A stretch of 64,000 nucleotides of DNA from Coptis chinensis (taxonomy: Eukaryota; Streptophyta; Magnoliopsida; Ranunculales; Ranunculaceae), in contig CM027377.1 of assembly GCA_015680905.1 (NCBI GenBank), positions 6,100,501-6,164,500 on the forward strand, given 5' to 3'. The notes beneath the pieces were generated by a model. That model was given only the letters and a program-made list of their open reading frames with translations, had not been told where the DNA came from and ran no database searches. This document shows, in pieces, positions 34,720-47,194 of this stretch. How positions within the stretch are numbered: the stretch's first letter is position 1; every line of letters begins with the position of its first letter. Position numbers and translations under genes: made by a program.

Positions 34720-37700
34720 ATGGAAGCAATGAGAGTTAAAGATGTTATCTGTTCATTGGTATTCTTTTGGTTTTGGACTTCTATAGAAGGTTTGCTTTCT
34801 CCCAAAGGTGTCAACTTCGAAGGTACTTTGAGAATTCTCTTTGTTGCAACGTGATTTTTTTTTCTTGTGCTGAAGATAGATGGAAAATGAAGTCTTGCAT
34901 TTTTTTCCAGTGCAAGCTTTAATGGGTGTGAAAGCTTCCTTAAAAGATCCTCATGGTGTTCTTGACAATTGGGATGGAGATTCTGTTGATCCATGTAGCT
35001 GGACTATGATCACTTGTTCTTCTGAGAGTCTAGTAATTGGCCTGTAAGTTAGAACTTTAAAAGAGAGATTCTGAATTTCTGCGTTATAATACTTAATTAA
35101 GAGTGACAGATGGTTTGCTTTTCAATATATCTGTTACTTACGAAAACTAAAACTGAAATGGTTTTGCTTATGGTGTTTTTGCAGAGGGTCACCAAGCCAG
35201 AGCTTATCTGGAACTCTTTCTCCAAGTATAGGCAGCTTAACATGTCTCCAAATTGTGTAAGAAGCCATAGGAAAATCTACTTTGTTTTTTTTTCCACAAA
35301 ACAAGATTATTCATTGGTTTATTGATTTGGAGATTCTCCAGACTCTTGCAGAACAATAACATATCAGGAGCAATTCCACTAGAGATTGGAAATCTCTCAA
35401 AGCTTCAAACTCTTGATCTTTCTGATAACAAATTTACTGGTATAGTTCCTAGTACTCTAGGCAACCTCAAAAGCCTCCAATACCTGTGAGTACTGTTCTT
35501 AGTTAATTTGCACACACAGATTTTTTCCATATTGTTCATCATAACCCAAAGAGTTAAATATACACAATATTCTGAATTATATTCTTGCTTTAAACTTGAT
35601 AATGTGTTCCTTCGGTATTTTGATCAGGCGGCTTAACAATAACAGTCTCTCTGGACCATTCCCTCTGTCTTTGGCTAATATGTCCCAGATTACATTGCTG
35701 TAAGCTCCTGTTTCCTACATTCTCATTTTCTGTAAACTCCTGCATGCCTATTTTCTTATTCATTACTCCATCAAGATTTCTTCCAATTCGCGATGTATCT
35801 CCAAACAAGATTGATGTCGGAATTCACACCCCAGGGACTTGTCATACAATAATTTGAGTGGTCCTGTACCGAAGTTTCCTGCAAAGACTTTCAGGTTAGT
35901 TTCTCATAAAAAATTCTCTCCCTCTGCCTGACAATTCATTGAGTAGTCCTGTAGCGAGATAGCTGATTTTCATATTCTTCTCTTTGTACATAATTCAGCA
36001 TCATAGGAAACCCTCTTATCTGCGCAACAGGGACGGAGGAGGGTTGCTATGGAACTGTCCCAATGCCAAACCCTTCCACCACGAATAACTCACAAGGTAC
36101 AACAACTTAATAAATTTTGAGTTTTATTGCATTGAAAACTAAATTGAATAACACTTGATACATAAAGCAAATGATCTCTACTTATAATTGTTAATGCGGT
36201 CAATCTTCAGGAAGAGAAAAAAAAGTCACAAGTTGGCCCTCGTCTTAGGCTCAGTACTTGGGTGTACCTGTCTACTCATTCTTGGGTTTGGGATCCTTCT
36301 TTGGTGGAAGCACAAAAGAATGAAGCAGATATTCTTTGACGTCAGTAGTGAGTAATTTGGCCTATACTTTACATAAGCATGACAATTAGGATCATAAAAC
36401 CAAATCATAATGTATGCTTTCACATTGGATTTCCAGACCATCATCAGGAGGAGGTATGTCTTGGCAACTTGAGGAAGTTCCACTTCAGGGAGCTCCAGAT
36501 TGCAACAGACAACTTTAGCGGCAAGAACATGATTGGGAAGGGAGGTTTTGGGAACGTGTATAAGGGTTATCTCCAAGATGGTACTGTTGTGGCGGTGAAG
36601 AGGCTCAATGATTGCAATGCCATTGGAGGGGAGAAACAATTTCAGACTGAAGTTGAGATGATCAGCCTTGCAGTGCACCGCAACCTCCTCAGGCTTTGGG
36701 GGTTTTGTACTACAGATGCCGAGAGACTTCTGGTTTACCCTTTCATGTCCAATGGAAGTGTTGCTTCCCGTCTTAAGGGTAATAATCCTTATCCCCATCT
36801 TGTTCATCAATTATTATGGGTACGCTGAAGATAACCATATATCATTATTTTTTTCTCTCTCAGGAGAGCCAGCATTGGAATGGAGTACTAGGAAGAGAAT
36901 CGCCTTGGGAGCTGGGAGGGGATTGTTGTACCTCCATGAGCAATGCGACCCAAAGATTATTCACAGGGACGTCAAGGCAGCCAATATATTGCTTGATGAC
37001 TACTGTGAAGCTGTTGTAGGAGACTTTGGTTTAGCAAGGCTCCTGGATCATCAGGACTCACACGTGACGACAGCAGTGTGGGGCACGGTGGGGCATATAG
37101 CACCTGAGTATCTCTCTACTGGCCAGTCATCAGAGAAGACTGATGTTTTTGGATTCGGGATCCTTCTCCTTGAATTGATCACAGGCCAGAAAGCCATAGA
37201 ATTCGGAAAGGCAGCAAACCAGAAAGGAGCCATGCTTGATTGGGTAAGACAACTTTTTATATACTAGACTTCGTCTGAAGAGTATTATGCATAAATAGTC
37301 TGTACAACTAAGTTCTTGAGAAGATCTTGGTCACGTCATGAGAAACTCAAACGCTGTCCATGACTTGTGCATCATAATGTGATGACTCACTAGCTAATCA
37401 CGAGTAAAGTCATTCTCATAAACTGATTCGACTGGAAAAAAGTTGCTCAGCTTAATTCTTTATCTGATGTAAGTCCCTGTCACAGGTGAAGAGAATTCAA
37501 CAAGATAAAAACCTTGATACACTCGTTGATAAGGATCTCAAAAACAATTATGACAAGATTGAGCTTGAGGAAATGGTTCAAGTGGCACTGTTGTGCACCC
37601 AATATCTTCCAGGAAGACGACCAAAGATGTCCGAAGTTGTTAGGATGCTTGAAGGAGATGGCCTAGTTGAAAGGTGGGAAGCTTCTAAGAGAGATGAACC

Positions 37701-37809
37701 AACCAAGAGCACAGCTGCTCATGAATTCTCCTCGTCAGAGCGATTCTCAGATCTCACAGACGACTCTTCATTATTAGTCCAAGCAATGGAACTCTCTGGT
37801 CCAAGATGA
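34720..37809 (+). CDS. LRR receptor kinase of the NSP-interacting kinase (NIK) type, with one frame break
   Basis: Plasma-membrane LRR-RLK subfamily II, related to SERK co-receptors and active in immune and antiviral signalling. Eleven exons: 34720-34822, 34911-35043, 35185-35256, 35342-35485, 35628-35699, 35835-35894, 35999-36096, 36211-36347, 36437-36778, 36864-37243, 37486-37809. Order: signal peptide, [14 protein letters not shown] cap with [13 protein letters not shown], about five LRRs ([24 protein letters not shown]), transmembrane segment in exon 8, then kinase with [30 protein letters not shown] and GDFGLARLL, and the family C-terminus [13 protein letters not shown]. Exons sum to 1865 nt, one short of 622 codons. 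The break falls at the A8 run 36217-36224 in exon 8, before the transmembrane segment. The activation loop has W (TGG, 37079-37081) where the family has R. It may be a real gene with a consensus error, or recently inactivated. Confidence 0.9.
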
Positions 37810-38649
37810 CATACTTCCACAAAAACAAAAGGAGTTGAAAATTTGAAATCAGTAAAAAGTAAATCCATGAATGAAGATGTTCCTAAGACACCCAAACTTC
37901 CAACATATAAGTTTGGAGACTTTGTGCCAAGTAAGAATTATCAAGCTCCAAATTGGTGGTCCATGGCGATGTCATATCAATGTACAGGAGGACCTAGCGA
38001 GAGTGGTCCATATTGTACTCTTTCTTCAGCGAGTAAAGAATGCTCTCGTATGTAATTTTCAAGAAACGATTTTGAGATGGATTTGGGTTGATTTAACCAA
38101 CATGACCAATATAAAGGAGTTCAATAGAAAACTGTATGAACAGGAAAACTAGATAACCTCAACTTCACAAAATTGAAAAATATCGCAGGAAGGAAAACCC
38201 AATCTGAAAAAAAAAATTATGTCATTTCTTTCAAACCATCTACACGAAAATACTGCACGAGGAAAACTTCATATTAAGGAACCAAGATGTCTGACAGAGG
38301 GAGGAAAGTTTGGCACAGAGAAACGCTTTAGTAGAGGTCATATAGTTTGGCTAGAAGCAGAAGTGACTGACTATTGCATTGGTTAATTTGTGGGTTCTTA
38401 ACAATCTTACTTTGAAACGTAACTTGTTTACAAATAGAAGACAGGAATCTGGAAAAATCAATGGGGTGGGGGTGGTAGTACTAGTTAACCCATAAAACAA
38501 TAACAAACCGAGTTTAACAGAAGAACAAAAGAGTTCAGAAATAAGAATTCTATCAGGTCATTGTGTTATCTTGTATGTAAATGATTAAATATGGAGAAGC
38601 TCTTGAAATCCCAATAGCTCTATCAACATATCCCATGCTCCCTCAACTG
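37810..38649. other. Convergent 3' spacer, no gene seen
   Basis: Lies between the 3' ends of the receptor kinase (plus) and the F-box gene (minus), so it should contain both 3' UTRs and terminators. Open frames at 37843-38152 have no known domain. Confidence 0.55.
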
Positions 38650-40016
38650 TTAGATCGTGCTTGACTTTATACTCATCGTCTTCAGGACTGGTGACTTAGC
38701 AAGCAGAAACTTAGTGAATTCCATTTCATCTGGCACGCCTGACATATCTGTCATATTCACAATTTGCAGTCGCTTAAAGGAACAATCTATGGGGTGTTGT
38801 TTATCCCAGTAATCCATATCAGGTCCTATGCAAGCTTCATTGTCTGAGGAAGCCTAGACAAGCCAAGAAGATCCAAATATGGTTTACATTAGTGATAATA
38901 TGAACTGTGCATACTCCTAAATTCAAAAGACAAACTAACAACCAATTTCATACCGAGAATAGGAGCTCTTCCAAATTAGGGGAGCATACAAGCAAGCAGA
39001 TTGCAACAGAAATCTCATTTACATCTTCAAAACCTACTTGATATAATTCAAGCTTCTTCAAATGTTCATACTTGAGAGCAAGTTTGCTTGGTACACTTTT
39101 TACGCTCAAATACTGTACGGAGAAAAAGGAAGGATGACATAAGCATCTTCAAGGTAAAGAACCAAATATGCAATATTATTAGAATATGATACCTTTACAA
39201 AGTAACTCTCTGCAACAAGCCTTTCCAGAGCAGGTACATTACCAAGAGCTTTAATCAAATTACAAGTTAAGTAGTAGCCTCGAGGTGGTCTGCAATTTCC
39301 TCAGTCATGTATAAAGCAATGCATATAGTTTCTAGAAGTGGGGTATTTTCCAGACAAATATCTTTGAATTCACCTTCAAGACGCAAGTATTTGAGATTTG
39401 GAGCACATATATTCATACTCAAAGTGTCGAAATACGTTAACGTGAAGCTCTCTAGAATCGGGCAGCTGGACAAAATACTCTCAACCACACCATTTTCAAA
39501 GTAGGATTGTTGGAAACTGAGACTCTTCAAGTTACTAAAGCCTTTGAAAGTAGGAGGTGGATGCACTTCACACCGAAATAGCTCCAAGTGAGTCAAATAT
39601 TGACATGAAAATAGACAAGAAGGGACCTTATACCACTCTTTCTCCTCTAATTCAAGGCTAATTTCCTTTACATTTCTCCATGATAGAAAAAGAATCCATT
39701 GATCTATGTCTGGACAACTTTGCAAGTATGAAATGGAAAGTTTAAATTTCTGAATGGGACCTCTATGAAGTAAAAGAGCTCGATCAACAAAGCTCACGAA
39801 TTTAGTTTTAGTGACTGCAAGACTACTTGAAGTAACCGGGACGCATGTATCATCAAACACAAGTTGAGGAATAGTAGTCCACCTATACCTCCATTTTCTT
39901 GATAAAATGCTTGTTCTCACAGCATCCCTTAACGGCAAACACATAAGAATACCTTCTATGACATTCAAAGGAAGATTACTTATTATATCCGGAGCCCTAT
40001 CACTACCCGTCTCCAT
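38650..40016 (-). CDS. F-box/FBD/LRR-repeat protein, with one frame break
   Basis: Likely substrate-binding subunit of an SCF ubiquitin ligase. Three exons: 40016-39193, 39112-38954, 38853-38650. The N-terminal F-box covers about residues 9-50 (DIISNLPLNVIEGILMCLPL, then RTSILSRKWRYRW). Leucine-rich repeats follow (KEISLELE, LTHLELFRCEV, LKSLSFQQSYF, ILESFTLTYF, LKYLRLEGEF), then a C-terminal FBD region (SPNLEELLFS, FKRLQIVNM, EFTKFLLAKSPVLKTM). The total, 1187 nt, is one base short of 396 codons. The frame breaks near 39270-39276, where a stop follows HLEATT while the next frame continues CNLIKALGNVPALERLV, as the family requires. Splice sites are intact, so this is a single-base loss (real or in the consensus). 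Confidence 0.85.
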
Positions 40017-40541
40017 TTCGACAATGCCAACAACAACTCACATAGAAATGACTTTCTTTCTGAAACCAAACAATACCCAAGTCACAAAAACCAATCATAT
40101 TTCACATTTTCAAGGTGATTACTAACATAAAAAAAATCTGAAAAACCATTTATTTCTATTTCTTGACATATGCATTATACAGTACCCATCTGAATTTCAC
40201 AATGATTACTAAAACCATCAAAAGATTGTAACTTTTCTTTACCAATTCAAAACACTCACTTGGGGAAAACATCACAGTATTCATTTTCACATAAATTATG
40301 AGAAACCCATTTGATAAAAGACAAAATGTAGATAAGATGATATTGGACACTGTTGAAAAGGAAAAGGAAAATGAAATACAATAAATCATTTACCTATTAT
40401 TAATCATTAGTTAAATGAAGAAAATGAGGAATGAGACATACCCAAAGTTAAGAGAATGGGAAGATTTCAGGTTCAGTCTCGTTCTTGTGTCACCGTTCTT
40501 TCTGGTTTAAATGAGAAATGAGGAAACAGATGTAAGTACGT
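40017..40541. other. Upstream region of the F-box gene
   Basis: AT-rich DNA 5' of the F-box ATG, presumably promoter and 5' UTR. No defined element recognised. Confidence 0.45.
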
Positions 40542-40727
40542 CAGGTGAAACTCGGGCGGGTTGAAGCATAACCCGAGCCCAATTCTAGTTTCATATGTTT
40601 CAACCCGAGTTCGGACCAAGTCCGGTCTTTAAATTTTCAGCCCAAGTCCTATCTGACAAATTCAGATTGGGTTGGGTTAGTTAAACTTCTCCGGTTTTTT
40701 TTTGGAATTATGAGATAAAAAACACTA

Positions 40728-41412
40728 AGGGGTCGTTTGTTTTTCTGAGCCTATGAATGCTGAATGGCTCATCCTCTGAATGCTAAATGCTGATTGCTGA
40801 ATTCTAAAAAACATGTTTGTTTTCTGTTAGAATAACCCCCTTTCAAGGTGAATATAAATCATTCGGACAATTTTACTCATGCTATCTATTTTAAACACTA
40901 ACTTGATTTCTTGTTAAACAAAATATATATTATATTTGAGGAGAAGAGATGGATTATCGAAAAAAATAAATGATAAATAAATTTATTTAAAATATGCTTT
41001 CACAAATATATTTTAACGGTTTATTTTCATATTTTGTTTATTTTCAGAATATATATATATGTAATTCTATTTTTAACAAAGTGGATATCATTCACCCAAA
41101 AAAATGAAAAAACCCGTGACGCCAACATCAAATTTTGAAGAACTTATTTTGAAGCCATAAAAATCAAGGTAGGAAAGTAGATGGGTTCTTAAGAAAAGGC
41201 AAGAAGGGACTTTCTTGTTTCAAGTATTAGAATTCAAAGATTCGTAAGAAATTTTGGTGTCAATGTAATGCTAAAAGTAACACCTAATGCTAAAAGTAAT
41301 ACCTTGAATGCTTAAACTACTTCAAAAAAAACAAACAAGTTTTGAACCCTGAATGCTTAAAACTTAAGTTTAAGAGGCTAAACGAATCGAACTCAAAAAA
41401 CAAACAACCCCT
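40728..41412. mobile_element. Nested non-autonomous element with AGGGGTCGTTTGTTT ends
   Basis: The left end AGGGGTCGTTTGTTT and right end AAACAAACAACCCCT are inverted repeats bounding 685 bp of AT-rich, non-coding DNA. GAATGCT(G/A)AAT-type motifs recur near both ends (40755-40805 and 41275-41360). Terminus type resembles hAT-related MITE families. No clear target duplication was found, possibly because another element lies directly beside it. Confidence 0.65.
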
Positions 41413-41414
41413 AA

Positions 41415-42864
41415 GGTGTGTTTGTTAACCGCAAACTTCTAGTGGGAAAATATAAGATTTTGGGTGTTTTCCATTATAGATTTGCAATGCAAATTCTAGT
41501 GGGAAAATTTCCAAGTTTGCCGATGTTTGTTTGCAAAAAATTTATAGTGGGAAAATATAAAATTTGTCGGGATTTTTTTGTTAGTGTTTGTTTACATGGT
41601 TTTGTCCAATGGCAAATGATATTTCAACTTTTGTGAGATTTTTTTATTTATTTTCAAACTCAATGAAATATAACAAAGAAACAAAATATAAAATTAAAGA
41701 CAATACAACTCAACTTTTTAATAGTATCCACAAGATGTCTTCTCAAATAACCATAAAATAAAGTGAAAGTGTAATGAACCATAACAACTATTATTATCCA
41801 AACACATATAAAATGTCATTGTGCCTTGGAAAAATTCTATTTTTGTACTTTCCCATACTCGGATTCCGTGATATTGTTTGATCCATCCCAAACATCGTTG
41901 CTAGCTATGATCTTCTGTTCTTCAGAACTCCATTAAAACCCTCATACATATTTACATTAGCAATATCACGTGCTATCCATCGTAAGGTCTTCACGTGTTA
42001 TCCATCGTAGGGGTAGAGTTAAAATAGTTGTATGATCAGAAACGAGAAATATGCGAAGATCTGGCTGTTGCTCAAGTCCAGGAAAAGAAAACTTCTGAAG
42101 ATCTTTGTCGCTCGGATTCAATCTCAAACACATTATTAGAGTAAACATACATGCTTTACAAATTTTAAGACAAAACTACTGATTTTATATGCTATGAACA
42201 TGAAAAGTATCTAGAATCCTTTAAATGTAAAACTTTTACTCTTTTATCACACAAAGCTCCACACTACACACACACAAAATTGATCTGTTTTCCAAACTTG
42301 CATCTTAACCAAGCATGACCCTAATTACAAAGAAGTGCTAGCTAAAACAAACTACACACGCACAACAACACACACACACATTTCAAAGAAACACACACAC
42401 ACACACTAAATAAACCACCACAAAGAACAAGAAAAGAGAGACGAGAGTTTGAGAGAGAAAGAAAGATTGAGAGAAAGAGAGACCCATAGTTTGAAAGAGA
42501 AAGAGAAAAGAGAGATAAGAGATAAGAGATGAGAGATGAGAAATGAGACTCAGAGAGAGAGAATACGAAGAGAAGATAGCGAGTTGATCGAGGGAGAGAG
42601 GCACCAATGAGAGAGAGAGAAGAGAGATTGAGAGGGAGAGGTGTTTCTATTTTTCTATCCTAGTGGGAAAATAACGGGTGACTAATTCAACTTTGGGGGG
42701 AGGTGTTTTCTATTTTCCCACTTCTAGTGGGATAATTTGATTTGCCGGCTAATTCCAAATAGTATTTGTCAATGCCCTTAACTACACCCAAACACTGGCA
42801 AATGGTAATTCTAGTGGGAAAATGCAATTAGCCACTCCCATTTGCCAGTTAACAAACACACTCT
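41415..42864. mobile_element. Nested non-autonomous element with GTGTGTTTGTTAAC ends
   Basis: The left end GGTGTGTTTGTTAACCGCAAA and right end TTTGCCAGTTAACAAACACAC are inverted. Subterminal TTCTAGTGGGAAAAT occurs repeatedly near both ends (41440-41560 and 42650-42820) in direct and inverted form. The interior is AT-rich and has (CA)n and (GA)n low-complexity DNA at about 42240-42640. No coding region recognised. About 1.45 kb. Confidence 0.65.
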
Positions 42865-43727
42865 AAAATTGAAATCAAAGAGATTTGATTGTTTGAAAAG
42901 GAAACTAATTTTGTTGATTACATTATTCTCTCTAAAATAGAGATTCTCAATCTTATTTTTTATAAAAATAGAATGATTGAAAGATATACGTACATATATG
43001 TACACGGGCTTGGGTTTTTCGGTTTTTTAATATTCTAATTTTAGCCCAACCCAAAACTGAGTCGGGTTTTGATTTTACAAAACCAAACCCAGACCACGGA
43101 TCTAACATGTTAGTTAGTCAAGGACCAATAAAAATTGGGTTTTAGTCCATCGGACTTGAACTAACCCGACCCAAGTTCCACCCCTAGGTACGTGTCTGCG
43201 ATTTGGAATTCTCGTAGTACCAAAATACGATATTTCGGATAATTTCAAACCGGGAAATGCATATGGAGTATGGCAGGCCCATTTGACCAGCAAAATTTGG
43301 CTAAGTCACTACATACATTCAGCAATATTTTTGTTGGATTGGAATTCTCAATTCTGCTCCACAAATTCATGACAATCAGCTGAATCCTAGTAGTTTGTGC
43401 GAGTACCTAGTGGCTAGTAGTTTATATTGTTAGCAAAGCCAAAAAAAAGAAATAGGAATTCGAATGGTAGGATGTTGCCCAGAGCACTAGAATAATGCCA
43501 GTCATCAAGAAAAGATGGTCTGTAACTTGCTTTCTTTAATGGATGAATTTACAGGGTTGCAAGAGATGTGATTTGCCTTCCAAAATCACAAACAATCGAT
43601 ATAGTTCCCAAGCAGAATTTGACTTGGGAAAAAAATATCTAAAATGAAATACAAAAACTACAAAAATGCAATTGAATACATTCTTCATTACAAGCGAAGA
43701 GATATTCAACTGCTATTGCAAGAGAGC
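42865..43727. other. End of hAT element and spacer to the TTM gene
   Basis: Up to 43185 this is the right part of the hAT-like element. From 43186 to 43727 is spacer with no recognised gene, presumably the 3' flank of the TTM pseudogene. Confidence 0.45.
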
Positions 43728-44859
43728 TCAACTACGGGATGATAAACCCTTATATAGTAACATTCCCACCCCACCAAATGCTAATGTTAGAATAAAAGGA
43801 ATTCCAATGAATTCAAAATCAGCTATTCTGCTTCTCCTGTCTGTTCTTACTTCCTGGTTTATTTCACCCCAGCTCTGGTGAACAAAATTGCTGAGATTAT
43901 CTAACTGGTGCATAAGTTGACGTTGTCCTCGTGCAAGGACCATGATCTGTTTATGGCAGCAAAACACAGAACCAGTCATTAATTTTGGGCACCACACAGT
44001 ACATATCAGTGTCTAAGCTCACAGAACCAATTTAAACGAATGGAATGATATCACCTTTACGGACTTTAAATTACTTAACAAGTCAACAACAAGGGAAAAA
44101 AAAATAGGAATACTTCAATGTACCTCTTCAATTAATGGAGATTCCTTTGCCAACTGAGACGAAGAGGAGGAACTGGGTAGAAGGGAACCATTGCCCAAAC
44201 CTGCAATGAATAGGGATGTGGGCGCAGATCCATTGCACGCTTCAGCTTATGGAGCCAAATTTTGATGGCTAGTGGGTGTTTTTCTCACAAACTTGGAATT
44301 CAGTTCTTCGATCCAAGATGTAAACTCATCCATTCGCTCATTCAAAGTTGAAATTTGTTCAGAAAGTTGAGTAATGACTCCCTATAATAGATCAAGTAAG
44401 ATGATAAGCAAAAGAGTAATTCTAGCAAAGCCTTCAACACAAACAAATCAGTTTCAAGAGAGACCAACAATACTCACCTGGTTTGCAAGAACAGCAGCTG
44501 ATTCTATGTTTCTCTCGAATCTTCTATCATTGACAGCAAGTGCAGTCAGCTTGGATAAAGTCTTGTCACCCTGTGCTGCATAAGAGTGTGACAAACCGCT
44601 GCACCAAGAAACACCACAACCAACTCAAACATAAGAGAGCCGGTCATTACGGAACAATTATTTTAATTGTAGATGGTTTAGAAAAGAAAATGTGATTATA
44701 AAAGGTTGAAAATTTTATAATACTAAGGGAGCATTAATAAAATACACACCTCATAAGATTTTTTTTTTTTGCTGGAAAGAAGAATTTTGGAAGTTAAATT
44801 TTTAAAAATCATAAATCATACTAAGAAGACACCAATACATCTCTCCAACCATTATTTTC

Positions 44860-45147
44860 TGACGTATTACAAAGGTGGAAGCAACTTTAAATCAATAACA
44901 CCAATGAATAAAATTGATAAACACCCAAAAACTAGGGTTTCAAAGGGAAAACAAATTTTCTTAATTCAATCTCTTAATTAAACAATCCAAAAACAACCGG
45001 CCTCACAACGAAGGCCTAGATGCCTTCATATAATAAAATCCTACTTTTAATTCTAATTATAGTCTTAATAGGAAACTACTACTAACATAACAAATAAAAA
45101 TAGAAACTAACAAAACCAAATACTATTAATTCCATGCCCATGCATCA
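44860..45147 (-). repeat. 3' LTR of the gag-protease element
   Basis: 288 bp, nearly collinear with 48303-48588. On the element strand it starts TGATGCATGGGCATGGAATT and ends in a TACGTCA-type terminus. It contains the shared TTAATTAAGAGATTGAATTA block. Confidence 0.92.
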
Positions 45148-47194
45148 AACTCTCCGGCTTAAAGTCCTCGAGTTTAAGAAGAAGAAAAGACAAAACTTTG
45201 TGGCAGTCCTTGAACAGTAGGATATAGGAGGAAGTGGAGTCAATACAATCTGTTGGCCCTGAAAAATGAAAGAATAGGTACTGGCAACGCCATCATAAGC
45301 ATAAGTTGTGTCTCGGTCATATTGCCATGGCCCCAATAATAGATGGCAAACAGTTAGTCATAGGAATCACAGTGCACCAAATTGCATCTTTGTACATGGA
45401 GTCAATGGAGAAAGAAACCAAGCATCGACGAGTAACCTCAATTTCACTACCCTTGCTTAAGCCTTGTATTTTGTATGGTTCTGGAAGCGGTTCAGTCTTC
45501 AATTAGAGCTTATCAACCATTTTTTGCGAGATAAGATTATCACTAGAACCACTATCAATAATGACATTACAAAGTTTGCCTCCTACAATACAATGAGTTT
45601 CAAAAATGGCAAAACGACACCAAGAAGGTTTTTCAGTAGAAGATGTAACCAAGGATCGACGGATCATCAAAGCAAGAACACCAGAATCAGGAGGTGTAAC
45701 AATAACAGGCTGAGTCACACTATGATCATCATGGACTAACACCACTTTCTTTAACTGTGGACAATCACTTTTCTTATGTCCAACTTTGCCGCACTCAAAA
45801 CGTGTAGCATCATAAGCCCTTTTGGAAACAATATCTGGAGGTGGTATAGCAGTAGATAAGAGATGTTTTATGCAGTTCTTCAGCCTTAAGAGCATATTTG
45901 ATAGCATCAGACATATCAAAAATATCTTTAAATGCCAAATCTTTCTGTATTGATTGGTTCAAACCATTCAAATATCTTCCTACCTTCTGTTCCATAGTCT
46001 CAAATAAATCAGTCCTGATGGCCAATAAAAGAAATACCTCGGTATACTCGGTCACACTCTTAAGTTTTTGTTTTAAATTTTGGAGGTGCATAAATAAATC
46101 TCTCACATAATCATGAGGTATAAATTCTCTTTTCAGCTCTCAAGCGATCTTATCCGAGTGGTAATTTTTTCTCAGAACCTAATTTTGCACCTAATCAATC
46201 GCAACTCATCCCACCAAACAAGTGCATAGCCCGTTAATTTAGTTATGAACTAATTTAACACACTTAGGATCCTCCAAATTTTTATAATAAAAACCTTTTC
46301 AATCTTATTTAACCAAATCAACAAAAACATCATGCTGTAATTTTCCATCAAATTTAGGCACATCCAATTTAACATCACCCATTTGATTTTTCTCAAGAAT
46401 ACGCAAAAATCAATTATAATATCAACGTTACTTGCAATGTGCTGAAAATTTGGATGCCTTGGATATCTCCGATGTCTTCCATTGCGACGAGGTGGTGATG
46501 GACTAGAGGAGTAGTCTGATGGATCAGGTGGATTAAAATTAGGAGCAATGCGTCGTGGTTGTCGTCGATTTCGTCGTGGAGAATTAAGTGGTGAAACTCG
46601 TAGGGCATGGGCTATGGGAACACCCTGGTGGCATCTGAAATTCTGGTGGGCGTGACCATTAGGATTGGGCCTGAAAACATATTGTTCTTGGCCTTGGGCT
46701 GCATAAGCCCACGGTTGGAAATTTGGTGCAACACGATTATGACCCGGTCCGGTGCTAGTAGCATATTGGGCTTGGTCAGTAGAAGCCCAATGTGGGGTGT
46801 CAATTTCACGATCAAATATAGAAGGAAGAGGTCTTCTTCCCCGACGAACTTCTTGTTGAAGACGATCTGCCAGGGGAGCCAAAACTCGAACTATGTGGTA
46901 ATCATGCTAATTTCCTTGTCGACCTCTTTGATTTCTCTGATGGTGGGTTGCCAACTTGATTTGGAGGAACCAAATTCTGAACTCGGCAGTGGAGAGTTCT
47001 TTTGTCTTCTCCAAAATCACTAGGGTCTGGAGTTCGCAATGTATGAACTGGACACAGTGAGTTTGATAAACTGCGATTGTGGGGGTCTGCGACAGCCACC
47101 CATTGTGCAATACGCTTCTTTGTATTGCGAGAGTTTGTTGGTGAATGTGGTCTAGAAGGCGTGGCTACTGGCGTGAGGTCTTTGGAGGTCGCGG

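Larger units (their letters stand above)
40542..43185. mobile_element. hAT-like element enlarged by nested insertions
   Basis: The left end CAGGTGAAACTCGGGCGGGTT (40542) and the right end AACCCGACCCAAGTTCCACCCCT are imperfect inverted repeats, both with Cys/Gly-codon-like GGGTCGGGTT sequence. The flanks AAGTACGT (40534-40541) and AGGTACGT (43186-43193) agree at 7 of 8 positions, fitting an old 8-bp hAT duplication. The original element seems to be only about 0.5 kb (40542-40727 plus about 42865-43185). The remainder is two further elements inserted in its middle. No transposase found. Confidence 0.65.

Noticed and set aside
42230..42650. Minus-strand frame with a Ser/Leu-rich, signal-peptide-like peptide (42383-42607)
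   Set aside because: It is read from (CA)n and (GA)n low-complexity DNA inside a transposon; composition explains it.
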